Below are positions 17,213-26,764 of a stretch of DNA of 64,000 nt, in pieces (within the stretch, counting starts at the first letter, position 1; each line of letters opens with the position of its first letter). Both the position numbers and the translations under genes were made by a program. Source of the stretch: Diplonema papillatum (lineage: Eukaryota; Euglenozoa; Diplonemea; Diplonemida; Diplonemidae); assembly GCA_030068145.1 (NCBI GenBank), contig JAPJBO010000712.1, positions 1-64,000 on the forward strand. The letters are read 5' to 3'. Under the pieces are notes generated by a model. It was not told where the DNA came from. It saw only the letters and a program-made list of their open reading frames with translations, and ran no database searches.

Positions 17213-18509
17213 AAGGGGGGGGTCGAATAATAACAGTTATTTGACACACGTCTGGTTGTATAAAAACACTACCACTATTTTTTGATTGATTTGATCCTGC
17301 TACTGTTCGGCTACCCGGAACTTTTTTTATTAGAGTTAAAGTTCGCTTGAAATACCGGGGTTTTAGGGTCTCCGTGTGACCGTTCATGAATGGGTTCTCT
17401 TAGAGCAAGAAAGGGCTTTTTGGTTACGGTTTGTATATTTAGTGCATGCTTTCGGTATGGGTTATGGCTAGCCATATCCGGGACTGTTTGTGACCGACAC
17501 CAAGTGCATTCCTTCGTGGAGTGTAATCTTGGGCCCCCCACGTTCTACAAGTTGAGCAGGGGTTGCCTTGTAGCCCGTACCGGTCTGTTGTCCGCGTTTT
17601 TATGTATTTTCTCGTAGAGTAGTGCTTGGGTTTCGCGACACTTGCGGTGCTTCACGTGGTGCGGGTTGCTTCCGCCCTAATATAAGGTTTTTTTTGGGTA
17701 GATTTGCTGGGTAAAACTGTTCGTTGCTCGCCACAGTTAAGGCACTCTGGGCACACTGGGTACCCGTGGTTAGTGAGGTTATTCGTCTGATGTAGTCGTC
17801 GTTGCTGTGCGTCGTTTACAGTGCTTCTTTTTACACCAGGGCTTATGGTGGCGTAGACTTTTGAAGCGTGGTTTCCCCACGGTTCGTCCGTCGCTGTGGC
17901 AGTAGGGACATCTATCTCGTTTCTGGGTGGTGCTTCGCAGCGTTGTTTCTGCGTTTGTGGTTTAGAGGTTCCTGTTTGTGACTTAGTTCTGGGTGGTTTC
18001 TTCTTGCAGTAACGTAGGTGCGTCCGTAATCCTTGTTTTCCCTTCAGTTTGAGGCCGGTTGTTGTTGTGCGTGTGTGGCAGTGGGGACATCGTAAGTCGT
18101 CTTCACTGCTGGTCTCTGTTTCCGCGGTGGTACTGGAGGTCTGTGACGTGCCTGGTGTTGTGGGTGTTCGTGTGGGGGGTGTGCTGTCGTGTCGTTGTGT
18201 GGGTGTGTCGGTAGATGTCTCGTCTCCGCGCATAGCTCTAAGTATGCTTTGAGTCGAGTCCGGCTCTTGTGTTGTGGTTCTGGGCGTGGCAGGCTTTGGG
18301 GGTACATAGTGGTTGTGGTATGATGGGTCAATGGGTGGAGGGACACCTGTCTGTGGGTTGTCTTTGAGCTGGTAGACGCAGAGGTATACTTCGTTGTCGG
18401 TGTAGTTTTGCGTCGAAGTGGAGTGCGTCTGTAGTCCGTCGAAGCGAGTCCAACGTTGGTTAGCGACAAATCGAATAATAACACAGTGGTATTATTCGAC
18501 CCCCCCCTG
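17213..18509. mobile_element. ~1.3 kb DNA element with ~20-bp terminal inverted repeats
   Basis: The left end reads AAGGGGGGGGTCGAATAATA. The right end, reverse complemented, reads CAGGGGGGGGTCGAATAATA. Both are flanked by TA (17211-17212 and 18510-18511). The related empty site is in the window: GTTGGTACTAGAAATTAG near 16866, against GTTGGTA-element-TACTAAAATTAG here. A TA duplication, TIRs starting CAGGG and a 1.3 kb length resemble Tc1/mariner, but no transposase is recognisable. A 3-bp GTA duplication with one extra A at the left end fits almost as well. The interior holds a dispersed ~150-bp repeat and a damaged zinc-finger gene, so this is a non-autonomous or composite element. Confidence 0.7.
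17652..18233 (-). pseudogene. Zinc-finger protein fragment with two tandem CCHC fingers, frameshifted
   Basis: The open frame has 193 codons. After a Thr/Pro/Ser-rich N-terminus comes a finger CPHCH...LRTHLRYC (18007-18092) with C-x2-C and H-x3-C spacing. A second, similar finger (CPYCH...LRHHKPWC) is encoded at 17833-17912 in another frame, so a small indel separates them. Both are followed by a Lys-rich patch (CKKK). Such fingers are common at the N-termini of retrotransposon and transposase proteins and presumably bind nucleic acid. No polymerase or transposase domain follows. The piece is nested inside the TIR element. Confidence 0.5.
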
Positions 18510-18511
18510 TA

Positions 18512-18876
18512 CTAAAATTAGTAGTTGGCAGCGTACTACATGAAACTTCCCAAAGCAGGTGAGTTCCGCTAGTGCGCACAAACAAAAGAAAGCGCCGCAC
18601 TATTTTTTTTTTTTTTCCAGCCTCGAGGTTTAGGTACCAGGGAAAGCCTGGTGCACGGGAGCCAAGCTTCACGTGTTCGGCGGTACTGCAGAGCCACGGG
18701 CCTACGGGTCAAGTGGCTACCGATTTCCCAAACTAAACGTGGCGCACCTTCGGGCTTGGCGCTTGCGCTGAACATAAGCTCGTCGAGACGTCAGCCACAG
18801 GGCAGAGCGGACGGGGTTGTGGCACTGTGCTGCCTCCGACTCAAGCCTTGCAAGCTGTGGTTGACCGTCACCTTTC
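18512..18876. other. Dispersed-repeat copy, T-run and spacer
   Basis: Positions 18512-18600 repeat the TTAGTAGTTGGCAGCG block seen at 16878. A T-run follows at 18602-18616. The rest, to the first array segment, has no recognisable feature. Confidence 0.6.
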
Positions 18877-19849
18877 TTTTCAAAACCACTTGCTGTTCCG
18901 GTGCGAATGTTCTTGCACCGCCGCGTGTGTTGAAACGTTAAGTCATCATACTCATCGCGGGCGGCCATGTCGCAGACGCATTGCTGGTCAACCTGTCAGC
19001 CACCAACAGCGGGTTGGTGTAGTTGACCCTGTGGTGCAGGTGGTAGCCGTGGTGGGCAGCATTCCTCCAAGCAAACTTGTTGTGAGCACCTTCGGTGCGT
19101 CTTGGGGAGTCGAGCTGAGGAATATGTTGTTGGGCGACAAGCCCTGAGTATTCGAGTCCACTTGCTCCAGGGCAAGGTTGGAAGGGGACGATTCAGAAAC
19201 TTAAGGATTCGGAATTGGCGAATAACGCAGACAAATTCCTCCTCCTCCCGCAGTCCCGAACTCGCTCCCCTCGATCGATTTTGCGTTAATCGCCCCGATG
19301 GCTTCACGTTTCTCACCGATGAAGAGAGTAAAGGTAAACGAGAACCCCCCGCTATCGCCGCGCAGGTTCAGCCTGTGCTTCCCACAGGAGTTCCTGTGAG
19401 TCTCGCACAGAGCGCTAGCGTCTTCGTCCGACGCCCCTTCGACGCTTGCACTCCCTGCACTTCACCTTCTGGTGGGCCGCGCAGACTCGTCTGTCTTTGG
19501 TGTGCTTTGGCGCCCGCCTCGACGTGCGCCAGTCCTGCTGGCGGGAAGTGACCCACTTACGTAGTGAACCCTTACGTAGAACCAGGATTCTACGTAAGGG
19601 TTCAATGCAGTAACCCCGAATTCACCGCCCAAAGTGTCGATTTCCCCCCAATGCCTCCAATCATTCGCGTTACCTGGCGTAACTTCTGTTTTGGTTCCAG
19701 CTATCCTGAGGGAAACTTCGAGCCAAAAGGTCGGGTCACTACGCTGCAATGCCGTGTAACATACCGTACGATGGGTGACCAGTTTTGTGCGTGTCGCGCC
19801 GGCTCCCCCTTCACCAGTTTCATTAAAAAGGGAAAGCACACGTCCACTG
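18877..19849. repeat. Partial array unit 0a (right-hand ~0.97 kb only)
   Basis: It begins TTTTCAAAACCACTTGCTG and runs to GTCCACTG followed by seven T, matching full-unit positions such as 40375-41342 almost perfectly (one visible change gives GGGAAG instead of GAGAAG near 19545). A 17-bp-stem hairpin TGAACCCTTACGTAGAA with its complement lies at 19565-19604. No peroxidase gene is present. The segment includes a 149-codon plus-strand frame (19102-19551) with no recognisable domain. Confidence 0.9.
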
Positions 19850-19856
19850 TTTTTTT

Positions 19857-19978
19857 GTGTTTCGACGATCCGAATGGACGTACAGATTGGTGTCTTTCGA
19901 CCTTTTGAATGCTTGTGAAGTTCAGCTTAGTGCGTGCTTGTGGTGATCGGTGGGGTTCCCAAAAGAAAATGTTTCGTG
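19857..19978 (-). other. 3' untranslated region of element A
   Basis: 122 bases lie between the ORF2 stop and the poly(A)/T-tract. The terminal string GAAACAC before the A-run is shared with element B. Confidence 0.7.
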
Positions 19979-22900
19979 TTATCGTATCTTCGAGCTTGAC
20001 TTGATCTCGTGCATTAGCCAAGTGGCCCATTCTGTTGCTTTCCCGCTGGGCTCCTGATAGCGGACTCGCGCGCAAACAGACAGTATGACTGCTGTGTTGC
20101 GGGCTGCAAATTCATCCAATACTTGTCTGTACGTTACCTCCCTCTGTCCAAAGATGCGCGTGAGGTTGGCTTCGGGTCCGTAGCATAGAATATGTCGTTC
20201 ATCGCCAGCCGTCAGGACATGATCTGCACTTCCTCGGTGGTAGCAGCCTTCTACGGCGCACTCGTTGCGGGTTTTGAACGGCATGATGGCTCTACGGGTG
20301 AGTGCTTGGAGGAGGTCCGTAGCTCCATGCAGGTTCCGCAGCGTCCGCAGGGCTTGTGCGCTGAGGCAGCGAGGTGGTACGTCGGTAGATAGTCGATTAC
20401 GGACCGCGGTGTCGCGACTGTCGGTACGGTTTCTCCTCGCGAAGAGTCCGTTTTCTTCGAGTTGCACCAGGTCACCATTGTTGTCTTCGGTATCGTCTTC
20501 TTGCCACCGTTGGCACAGCCTGGCAACGTTGGCCTTGCGGTAGCACCATTCGACGTTGAATGTGCTGCTTTTTTGGTAAGCGGCGTTTGCTGCGACGTCT
20601 GCCGCGTTGATGTCGGCATTGTCGCTGTGTCCCCTGGCCCACTGCACATCTGGGAGAGTACACAGCACCATGGCGACCGGGTCCCCTTTGCGGGGGTTCC
20701 TTAACCGGGCGATGGCGCTCATGCTGTCGCTTCGCGGCTTGGCCATCGCGTGGGGCTTGACTTCCTTCAGTGCAGTCGCTAGAACCATCATCGCACACAA
20801 TTCTGCTTGTGTGCTCGAGCTGATCCTCCCATGGATCTTCGCACCGTAGGCCCTGCCGTTGACGCAAATTCCGACAGCGCCTCTGCCTTCTTTTTCCAGG
20901 TAGCTCCCGTCGGTTGCTACTCTGACGACATCGCCGCTTGCTTCAGCTTCTCTGAGCGCCCTCTCGGTCCATGTTATGACGTAGGGCTTTCGCACCCTCC
21001 GCGGTGGGCGCAGCTCGAATCCGGTTGCTGGGATTCTGCCTTCCGTCAGGTCGGGGTGGGCGGCCAGGTAAGCCCTTACCTTTTGCTGTTCAGAGAAATC
21101 CTTTATCGGTGTCATTCCGTATCCAAAGGAGCAGGCCGGATATCCTGAGATTCCATTGCTTCCATGGTGTCTTGGGATGAGTTTTGTGTAAGCGGCTTGC
21201 AACTTGGGGTGCGTCGGGTCGAAGCACTTCGAGACTGCCTGTATGGCGAGCGTTGGCAGCGCATAGCTTCTGTAGAGCTCACTCTTGCCTCGAGTGGAGC
21301 AGTAGTAAGACTGCGAGATCATTGCACAGACTCTGCTGAAGCGTTCGACTCTTTTCCGATTACGTGCACAGGATGCGTGGTCGTTGTCTCCGTGTAGGCA
21401 TCCCCCGAGAAGTCTAGTGGACAGCCGCGTCGTCACCGTGCCAAGACCGGGAATCGGTATCTTGCTGACCCTCGAAGCGACCACCACTAGCTTTCTTCGG
21501 GCCAACTTAAAGCCCCTGCTTGTCATCCAGTCGTTGAGCACCTGTACTTGAACCGGGACCGATTTGACCGCTGCGAGAGATGTAAGGTCGTCAACGTAGG
21601 CTTTGCACTGTGTGAGGTCTGGCGGGTCCGCTGTGTAATACAGGTAGAGTATCACGCTCAGTGGGGAACCCTGCAGCAGTCCTCTCCTCAGCGCCATAGG
21701 CGGGGTAAAACCTTCGTTAGTGGTCAGCGTATACCACTGCGACTCTAACACTGCCTCGATCGATCTCGCCCACTCGTCTCCGAAGTCGTTGCGTATTTTT
21801 TCCAGTAGCTTGTCGTGTGGTACTGTGTCGTAGGCTGCTTCGATGTCAGCGATGACAACTGCTGGGTCCTCTTCGTCGCCGCCGTCCATCCATTCTTGCG
21901 CCCGCTGGAGGATCTCGAGGGTGGCATGCTGCCGCTGGCATCCGTATTGGAAGTCTTTGGCTTTAATCCGCTCAATGCAGAGGTCTCGGATCTTGAGGTA
22001 GACGCAGACGTGGAGGAATTTTAGCATCAGTGGCATGATGGCAATTGGTCGGTAGGCGTTCGGGGAGGTTTTTGGGATGCCGGGTTTCGAGATGAGAAAA
22101 ATCCATGACAGCGCATGTTCGTGCGGGATTCCGGCTTCCAGCCACTCGTTAAAAGTGTCAGCTACAGTCGTAATTTCTTTTGGGCGGAGTGTGGATAAGA
22201 ACGTTGCCGACAGGTCGGTCGTCCTAGCCTTCTTCTTCACGAATGGAATCGCTGTCTCTACGTCTTCCGGCGACAGTTTGTGGTGTCTCTCGGTCTCCTC
22301 TTTTTTTTCCATCGGTCTAGGGGCTCGCGTTGCTACCGCGTCGTATCTGCTCTGGAACCGGTCAACTACGGCGGCGACATTCAGGACTCTCGGGGGCTCG
22401 TACGGTCGTCGTTGTTGGAGGGCGTGGTTGCTGGTTTCGCCCCTGGTGGCGTAGGCGATTCGTTTCCGAATGTCGCTGACCTGGCGGTTCATCTCCTTCT
22501 TGTCGGCTTCGTCGGTGGCATTGCGTCGCTTCAACATCCTCGTATTTAACGCTCGCTGGAGTCGCGCAATCTTCGTCGTGCGGTATCGGGGCGGCCGGTA
22601 TGCGATTGGGCTTAGCATTGTTGCCATGAGGCCATCGAAGTCGTCTGCGGTTGGTCGGTCGTTTTTGGGGTATCTCATGGGCGGGATGATCTTTACGATC
22701 GTGTGGTCGTATTCAAGGCTGATCGCTGCATGGTCACTGCCTCCGGTGAACCGGGCTGATTCGAAGGTGCAGCTTGTGTTGCGGGGAACAAAGACTCTGT
22801 CCAGCGATGTATCTGCGTTGCTCCTGTGGTATGTAGTGCGTCCTCGCACCAGTTCGTCCCCTGCGTTGCGTCTGACGATTCCCTCGACTGTTGGTGTGGT

Positions 22901-23782
22901 GTTGCCGTTGAAGTCGCCGGTAACTACGTATTCTCCCACGCAGCGCCTCATGGTGTTGACGATCCAGCTGCCGAGTGCCTCCGCCTCTGCCCTTGGGGTG
23001 TTGTTCACCACATACACTGAGATCACCCGCAGGACGTGTTCCCCGATTTTAAGATCGGCAAAGCAGCACGAGCGGTGGGACCCAGTCCGCAGTACTTGCA
23101 TCGTAGAGTCAGTTCGAATCAGAATGCTGCTGCGTGCGATCCGCTTCTGTCCATTCGTCTCTGTTGCTGTGACTAGCGGGTTCCAGCCCTTGAGGAGCGC
23201 CACGTCTTCAAATACGCGGGGATCCCTTCCAATCTCACTCGCTGTGAGGATGTGTGTTCTGGGTAGGAGGTCGAAGTAGGCTACCAGGCTTTTCTTGCAG
23301 CAGGAGTTGCAGCTAGCGATGCGCACTTTGCTTTGGCCGGCGTTGTTACGACGATGGTCTGCGATGATACGATGGTTTTCGGGGTTGTTTTGGGTGCCTC
23401 CACGGGGGAAGGTAGGTGGGAACATGGTGAGCTGAACTGTTGATTGGTTGGTTGAGGAGTTGGGCTGCTGTAGCGCTACTCGCGGCTCGGTGGTAGGCAG
23501 GTGTAGTGCCCCCGACACGGTGCTGAGTGGTGCATCTGGTAGGATCGGTGGATGATAAGTTGAGGTAGGGATGATCAAGTTGGGAAGGCGGGCGTCGCTC
23601 CGTGCAGTGATGGGTGTTGGCAGGAGGGGCACAGATGATGATGCGAGGGCTGGGTTTGGGAAGAGGGGAGGCCCAGCTGATGTCGTGGGCGCGTTAACTT
23701 GAATTGGCGGTGGTTGTGGTTGTGGTTGATTGTCGATAGGGCTGCAGTTGGTCGTCTGCGACACAGGGCTTGACGTCGTCAC
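19979..23782 (-). CDS. ORF2 of non-LTR element A: endonuclease, reverse transcriptase, RNase H
   Basis: 1267 codons with no stop. The first ~130 residues are Pro/Thr/Ser-rich. An apurinic-endonuclease-type domain follows (SCNSC start, catalytic SEIG, GDFN at 289-292, SLDRVFV, SDH at 349-351). The RT shows FLISKPG, YRPIAI, motif A ADIEAAYD with Asp646, LLQGSPLS and catalytic YVDD at 729-732. RNase H has ATDGSY (Asp958), STQAELCA, an SDSMSAI Asp and the INAADVAA Asp. A C-terminal knuckle C-x4-C...DHVL is near residue 1190. It would nick target DNA and prime cDNA synthesis from the nick. All catalytic residues are present, so the copy could be active if ORF1 is whole. Confidence 0.95.
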   Translation of the reverse strand: MTTSSPVSQTTNCSPIDNQPQPQPPPIQVNAPTTSAGPPLFPNPALASSSVPLLPTPITARSDARLPNLIIPTSTYHPPILPDAPLSTVSGALHLPTTEPRVALQQPNSSTNQSTVQLTMFPPTFPRGGTQNNPENHRIIADHRRNNAGQSKVRIASCNSCCKKSLVAYFDLLPRTHILTASEIGRDPRVFEDVALLKGWNPLVTATETNGQKRIARSSILIRTDSTMQVLRTGSHRSCCFADLKIGEHVLRVISVYVVNNTPRAEAEALGSWIVNTMRRCVGEYVVTGDFNGNTTPTVEGIVRRNAGDELVRGRTTYHRSNADTSLDRVFVPRNTSCTFESARFTGGSDHAAISLEYDHTIVKIIPPMRYPKNDRPTADDFDGLMATMLSPIAYRPPRYRTTKIARLQRALNTRMLKRRNATDEADKKEMNRQVSDIRKRIAYATRGETSNHALQQRRPYEPPRVLNVAAVVDRFQSRYDAVATRAPRPMEKKEETERHHKLSPEDVETAIPFVKKKARTTDLSATFLSTLRPKEITTVADTFNEWLEAGIPHEHALSWIFLISKPGIPKTSPNAYRPIAIMPLMLKFLHVCVYLKIRDLCIERIKAKDFQYGCQRQHATLEILQRAQEWMDGGDEEDPAVVIADIEAAYDTVPHDKLLEKIRNDFGDEWARSIEAVLESQWYTLTTNEGFTPPMALRRGLLQGSPLSVILYLYYTADPPDLTQCKAYVDDLTSLAAVKSVPVQVQVLNDWMTSRGFKLARRKLVVVASRVSKIPIPGLGTVTTRLSTRLLGGCLHGDNDHASCARNRKRVERFSRVCAMISQSYYCSTRGKSELYRSYALPTLAIQAVSKCFDPTHPKLQAAYTKLIPRHHGSNGISGYPACSFGYGMTPIKDFSEQQKVRAYLAAHPDLTEGRIPATGFELRPPRRVRKPYVITWTERALREAEASGDVVRVATDGSYLEKEGRGAVGICVNGRAYGAKIHGRISSSTQAELCAMMVLATALKEVKPHAMAKPRSDSMSAIARLRNPRKGDPVAMVLCTLPDVQWARGHSDNADINAADVAANAAYQKSSTFNVEWCYRKANVARLCQRWQEDDTEDNNGDLVQLEENGLFARRNRTDSRDTAVRNRLSTDVPPRCLSAQALRTLRNLHGATDLLQALTRRAIMPFKTRNECAVEGCYHRGSADHVLTAGDERHILCYGPEANLTRIFGQREVTYRQVLDEFAARNTAVILSVCARVRYQEPSGKATEWATWLMHEIKSSSKIR

Positions 23783-23800
23783 TGCTTCGGTAGGTTGATA

Positions 23801-24541
23801 TTACAGCCTGGGTGGGGTTCTCGGTGGTGGTGTCCATCCGGCTTCGCCGGGAGCTGCTCGTTTTGTTCCACGCCTTTCTTCGTCATGTTTGTCCTGAGAC
23901 ACTTCCCCCTCTTCGATCTGCGGCGGACCGTCGTCTTCTTCGTCATTGTTCTGCTCCTCTGTGTTGGTTACGTGCGTCGCTTGCTGTTGGTTGCCGTCGT
24001 CTTCTTCTGCAATTCCGCTTTCGTCGTCACTGGTGTCCTCCGCCAAATTAGGTTGGGCGTCCTCGGTGTCCGGCTTCATGAGGTGGCCGATCTGCCCAAA
24101 CCGCAGCACGTTCCCGAAAGGGGTTGCAAACGGGATCCTGGCGAGATCTGCTTCGTCCACAGGGTCGAGACCCTCCACGACATATGCAACGAAGCCCGGC
24201 CGCAGTCCGAACACCGGATACACCCGCACTTGTTGACCAATCTGGGGGCGTATTGCTGCTGTGGCTAGCGCCCCGGAGATCGCCAGCGTGTGGAAAGTCC
24301 TGTCACAGCCGGTCAAGCCGAATTTTCCTTTCGATCTCTCCACGAACTGTTGTCGTTGATCTTCACTTCGGGCTTTGGTGACGATGTATCTGTCGCCGTA
24401 TTTCAGGGCCATTCCCGACGGGTCTAACAGCTCTGCCAGGTCCGTCCACTTGCCTTCAGTGTCAGGGCGCACCTTTATAAGGTATTCGTTTGCGCCTGTG
24501 CGCAGGACGCGGGCGTCCATCCTGGTGTCGAGGGCCCGCAT
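23801..24541 (-). CDS. ORF1 of non-LTR element A (RNA-binding-type position), possibly 5'-truncated
   Basis: 247 codons from the ATG at 24541, ending 18 bases before the ORF2 start. The first ~150 residues look globular (YLIKVRPDTEGKWTDL, KYGDRYIVTKAR, RVYPVFGLRPGFVAYVVEGL). They are followed by a long acidic region (DTEDAQPNLAEDTSDDE, EEQNNDEEDDG) and a basic Pro-rich end. I recognise no known ORF1 fold. The ATG coincides with the element/array junction to within a few bases, and the frame stays open into array DNA, so the true 5' end of the gene may be lost. By position it should be the nucleic-acid-binding partner of ORF2. Confidence 0.65.
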   Translation of the reverse strand: MRALDTRMDARVLRTGANEYLIKVRPDTEGKWTDLAELLDPSGMALKYGDRYIVTKARSEDQRQQFVERSKGKFGLTGCDRTFHTLAISGALATAAIRPQIGQQVRVYPVFGLRPGFVAYVVEGLDPVDEADLARIPFATPFGNVLRFGQIGHLMKPDTEDAQPNLAEDTSDDESGIAEEDDGNQQQATHVTNTEEQNNDEEDDGPPQIEEGEVSQDKHDEERRGTKRAAPGEAGWTPPPRTPPRL

Positions 24542-24922
24542 CAGTACGCAGAGAACTTGGGAAATAGTCCCACACCGCAAACGGTCTCCATTTTTACTTC
24601 CCTGGCTGAACTGAATTCTAAGCTCGACTTCCTTTGCTGCGCTTCGGGGGGTCGTTGGCGGCGTCGGGGTCTCGCGCTGCTTCAGGCGTCTCCGGAGAGT
24701 GGCGAGGCCTGGTTCGGCGCTTCGTGCGACCCCTCTTCTTCTCGCTGGTGAACGTTCCTTCAGCCTTGCCTGCAGCGGCGCGCGCGTCTTCGGTCTCAGT
24801 GGTGGCGAGACCTTTCAGCGCCACTTTGCCGCCAGCGGCGGTCTCAGTGCCGCCGCGGTCGATCGTGCTTTCCGAGCCTACCGCTTCCTTCGTGGCGCGT
24901 CGGGGGTCGATGGCACCCCGAA

Positions 24923-25118
24923 CGCTACCGGCCGTAGGATGGTATGTGGGTGTCTACCACCACACACACAGTCCTAGTGTATGTATACAGCGTACTGTGC
25001 AGAGGACCTGATATACCTTACTACGCTGTGGTGGATGCACCCACTAGTGTATGTATACATCCACTAGGACTGTGTGTGTGGTGGTAGACACCCACATACC
25101 ATCCTACAGCCGGTAGCG
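24923..25118. repeat. 196-bp near-perfect inverted repeat (unit 0b)
   Basis: 57-base arms (24923-24979 and 25062-25118) are complementary with a single mismatch, and the ~80-base centre contains two GTGTATGTATACA-type strings. The transcript of either strand would fold into a long hairpin. Five identical or near-identical copies lie in the following units. Confidence 0.95.
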
Positions 25119-25575
25119 GAGGTACCGGCTACTACGCGGAGTGCGGGGGAGGGCCTTCTCCAGCGCCAGCAGTTTTGTTCTCGGCCTCGGCTCTGCATCG
25201 GGTGTCTGCGGCGGCGGGGAGATTGCGAGAACGTGCTTGGGATGGGTATGTGCTCAACACCGCACTGGTCCCGTCCGCGCCGTGTTTCGGTCCTTTAAGC
25301 CACGGACACATCAGGCGGAGTCTGGTTTGTCAAGCGGCTGTTCGTAAGCTCGCCACAGCCAGGACCGCCCGTGCTACGGCGGCGGGGAGGGGGCGAGGAC
25401 GCGCGTTTTCGTCTCTCCTGCTGGTCTCATCGCGCTCTGGTTGCTGTCGTAGCATCCGGCGGTGGTGGTGCCCACGTTCGCAGCACTGCCCTGCCGTCGT
25501 CGACTCAGGCAGGTCCGGTAGCCTCTCCGTTCTCCGCACGTTGGCATGTCGTGCGGCAGGCAGCCCGATATTGTT

Positions 25576-25734
25576 TGCCCTCAGGGGACTAGTCCCCGTT
25601 GGGCGCATTTCATTGGGAAGTACTGGGAAATGCAACTTTTTTTGCAAATTCTTACCAGGAATTGCAATGAATGCAAAACAGCGACTCGTCCCCTAAGGGC
25701 ACATTTCACATTGGGACTGGTCCCCTGAGTGGCA
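25576..25734. mobile_element. Small MITE-like element with ~21-bp terminal inverted repeats (unit 0b)
   Basis: The left end is TGCCCTCAGGGGACTAGTCC. The reverse complement of the right end is TGCCACTCAGGGGACCAGTC. The ends agree apart from a one-base gap and a T/C change. The 159-bp interior is non-coding. I cannot define a target duplication because only fixed copies are seen. Confidence 0.5.
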
Positions 25735-26764
25735 CTTTTCCTTAGATATTATCAGCCACCTTTACCTTCGATGCGTCTTCTCAAAACCACTTGCTGTTCC
25801 GGTGCGAATGTTCTTGCACCGCCGCGTGTGTTGAAACGTTAAGTCATCATACTCATCGCGGGCGGCCATGTCGCAGACGCATTGCTGGTCAACCTGTCAG
25901 CCACCAACAGCGGGTTGGTGTAGTTGACCCTGTGGTGCAGGTGGTAGCCGTGGTGGGCAGCATTCCTCCAAGCAAACTTGTTGTGAGCACCTTCGGTGCG
26001 TCTTGGGGAGTCGAGCTGAGGAATATGTTGTTGGGCGACAAGCCCTGAGTATTCGAGTCCACTTGCTCCAGGGCAAGGTTGGAAGGGGACGATTCAGAAA
26101 CTTAAGGATTCGGAATTGGCGAATAACGCAGACAAATTCCTCCTCCTCCCGCAGTCCCGAACTCGCTCCCCTCGATCGATTTTGCGTTAATCGCCCCGAT
26201 GGCTTCACGTTTCTCACCGATGAAGAGAGTAAAGGTAAACGAGAACCCCCCGCTATCGCCGCGCAGGTTCAGCCTGTGCTTCCCACAGGAGTTCCTGTGA
26301 GTCTCGCACAGAGCGCTAGCGTCTTCGTCCGACGCCCCTTCGACGCTTGCACTCCCTGCACTTCACCTTCTGGTGGGCCGCGCAGACTCGTCTGTCTTTG
26401 GTGTGCTTTGGCGCCCGCCTCGACGTGCGCCAGTCCTGCTGGCGAGAAGTGACCCACTTACGTAGTGAACCCTTACGTAGAACCAGGATTCTACGTAAGG
26501 GTTCAATGCAGTAACCCCGAATTCACCGCCCAAAGTGTCGATTTCCCCCCAATGCCTCCAATCATTCGCGTTACCTGGCGTAACTTCTGTTTTGGTTCCA
26601 GCTATCCTGAGGGAAACTTCGAGCCAAAACGTCGGGTCACTACGCTGCAATGCCGTGTAACATACCGTACGATGGGTGACCAGTTTTGTGCGTGTCGCGC
26701 CGGCTCCCCCTTCACCGGTTTCATTAAAAAGGGAAAGCACACGTCCACTGTTTTTTTTTTTTTT

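Larger units (their letters stand above)
19857..24543 (-). mobile_element. Non-LTR retrotransposon A, inserted at the unit T-tract
   Basis: The element lies on the minus strand. Its 3' end (…GAAACAC then a short A-run) abuts the array T-tract at 19850-19856. The 5' end meets array sequence (TACGCAGAGAACTTGGG) at about 24543. It encodes ORF1 (23801-24541) and a complete ORF2 (19979-23782) with apurinic-type endonuclease, RT, RNase H and a C-terminal Cys/His knuckle, an architecture known from I/ingi-like clades. The array DNA expected between the T-tract and TACGCAG, about 4.1 kb including a peroxidase gene, is missing here. Confidence 0.9.
24544..26750. repeat. Partial array unit 0b (right-hand part, no peroxidase gene)
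   Basis: Array sequence resumes at TACGCAGAGAACTTGGG and continues to GTCCACTG, with the hairpin (24923-25118), TIR element (25576-25734) and 0.97 kb right-hand segment. Compared with complete units, about 170 bases are missing after AAGCTCG (about 24635). It carries the GTTTCATT-preceding variant CACCGG instead of CACCAG near 26715. Confidence 0.9.
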
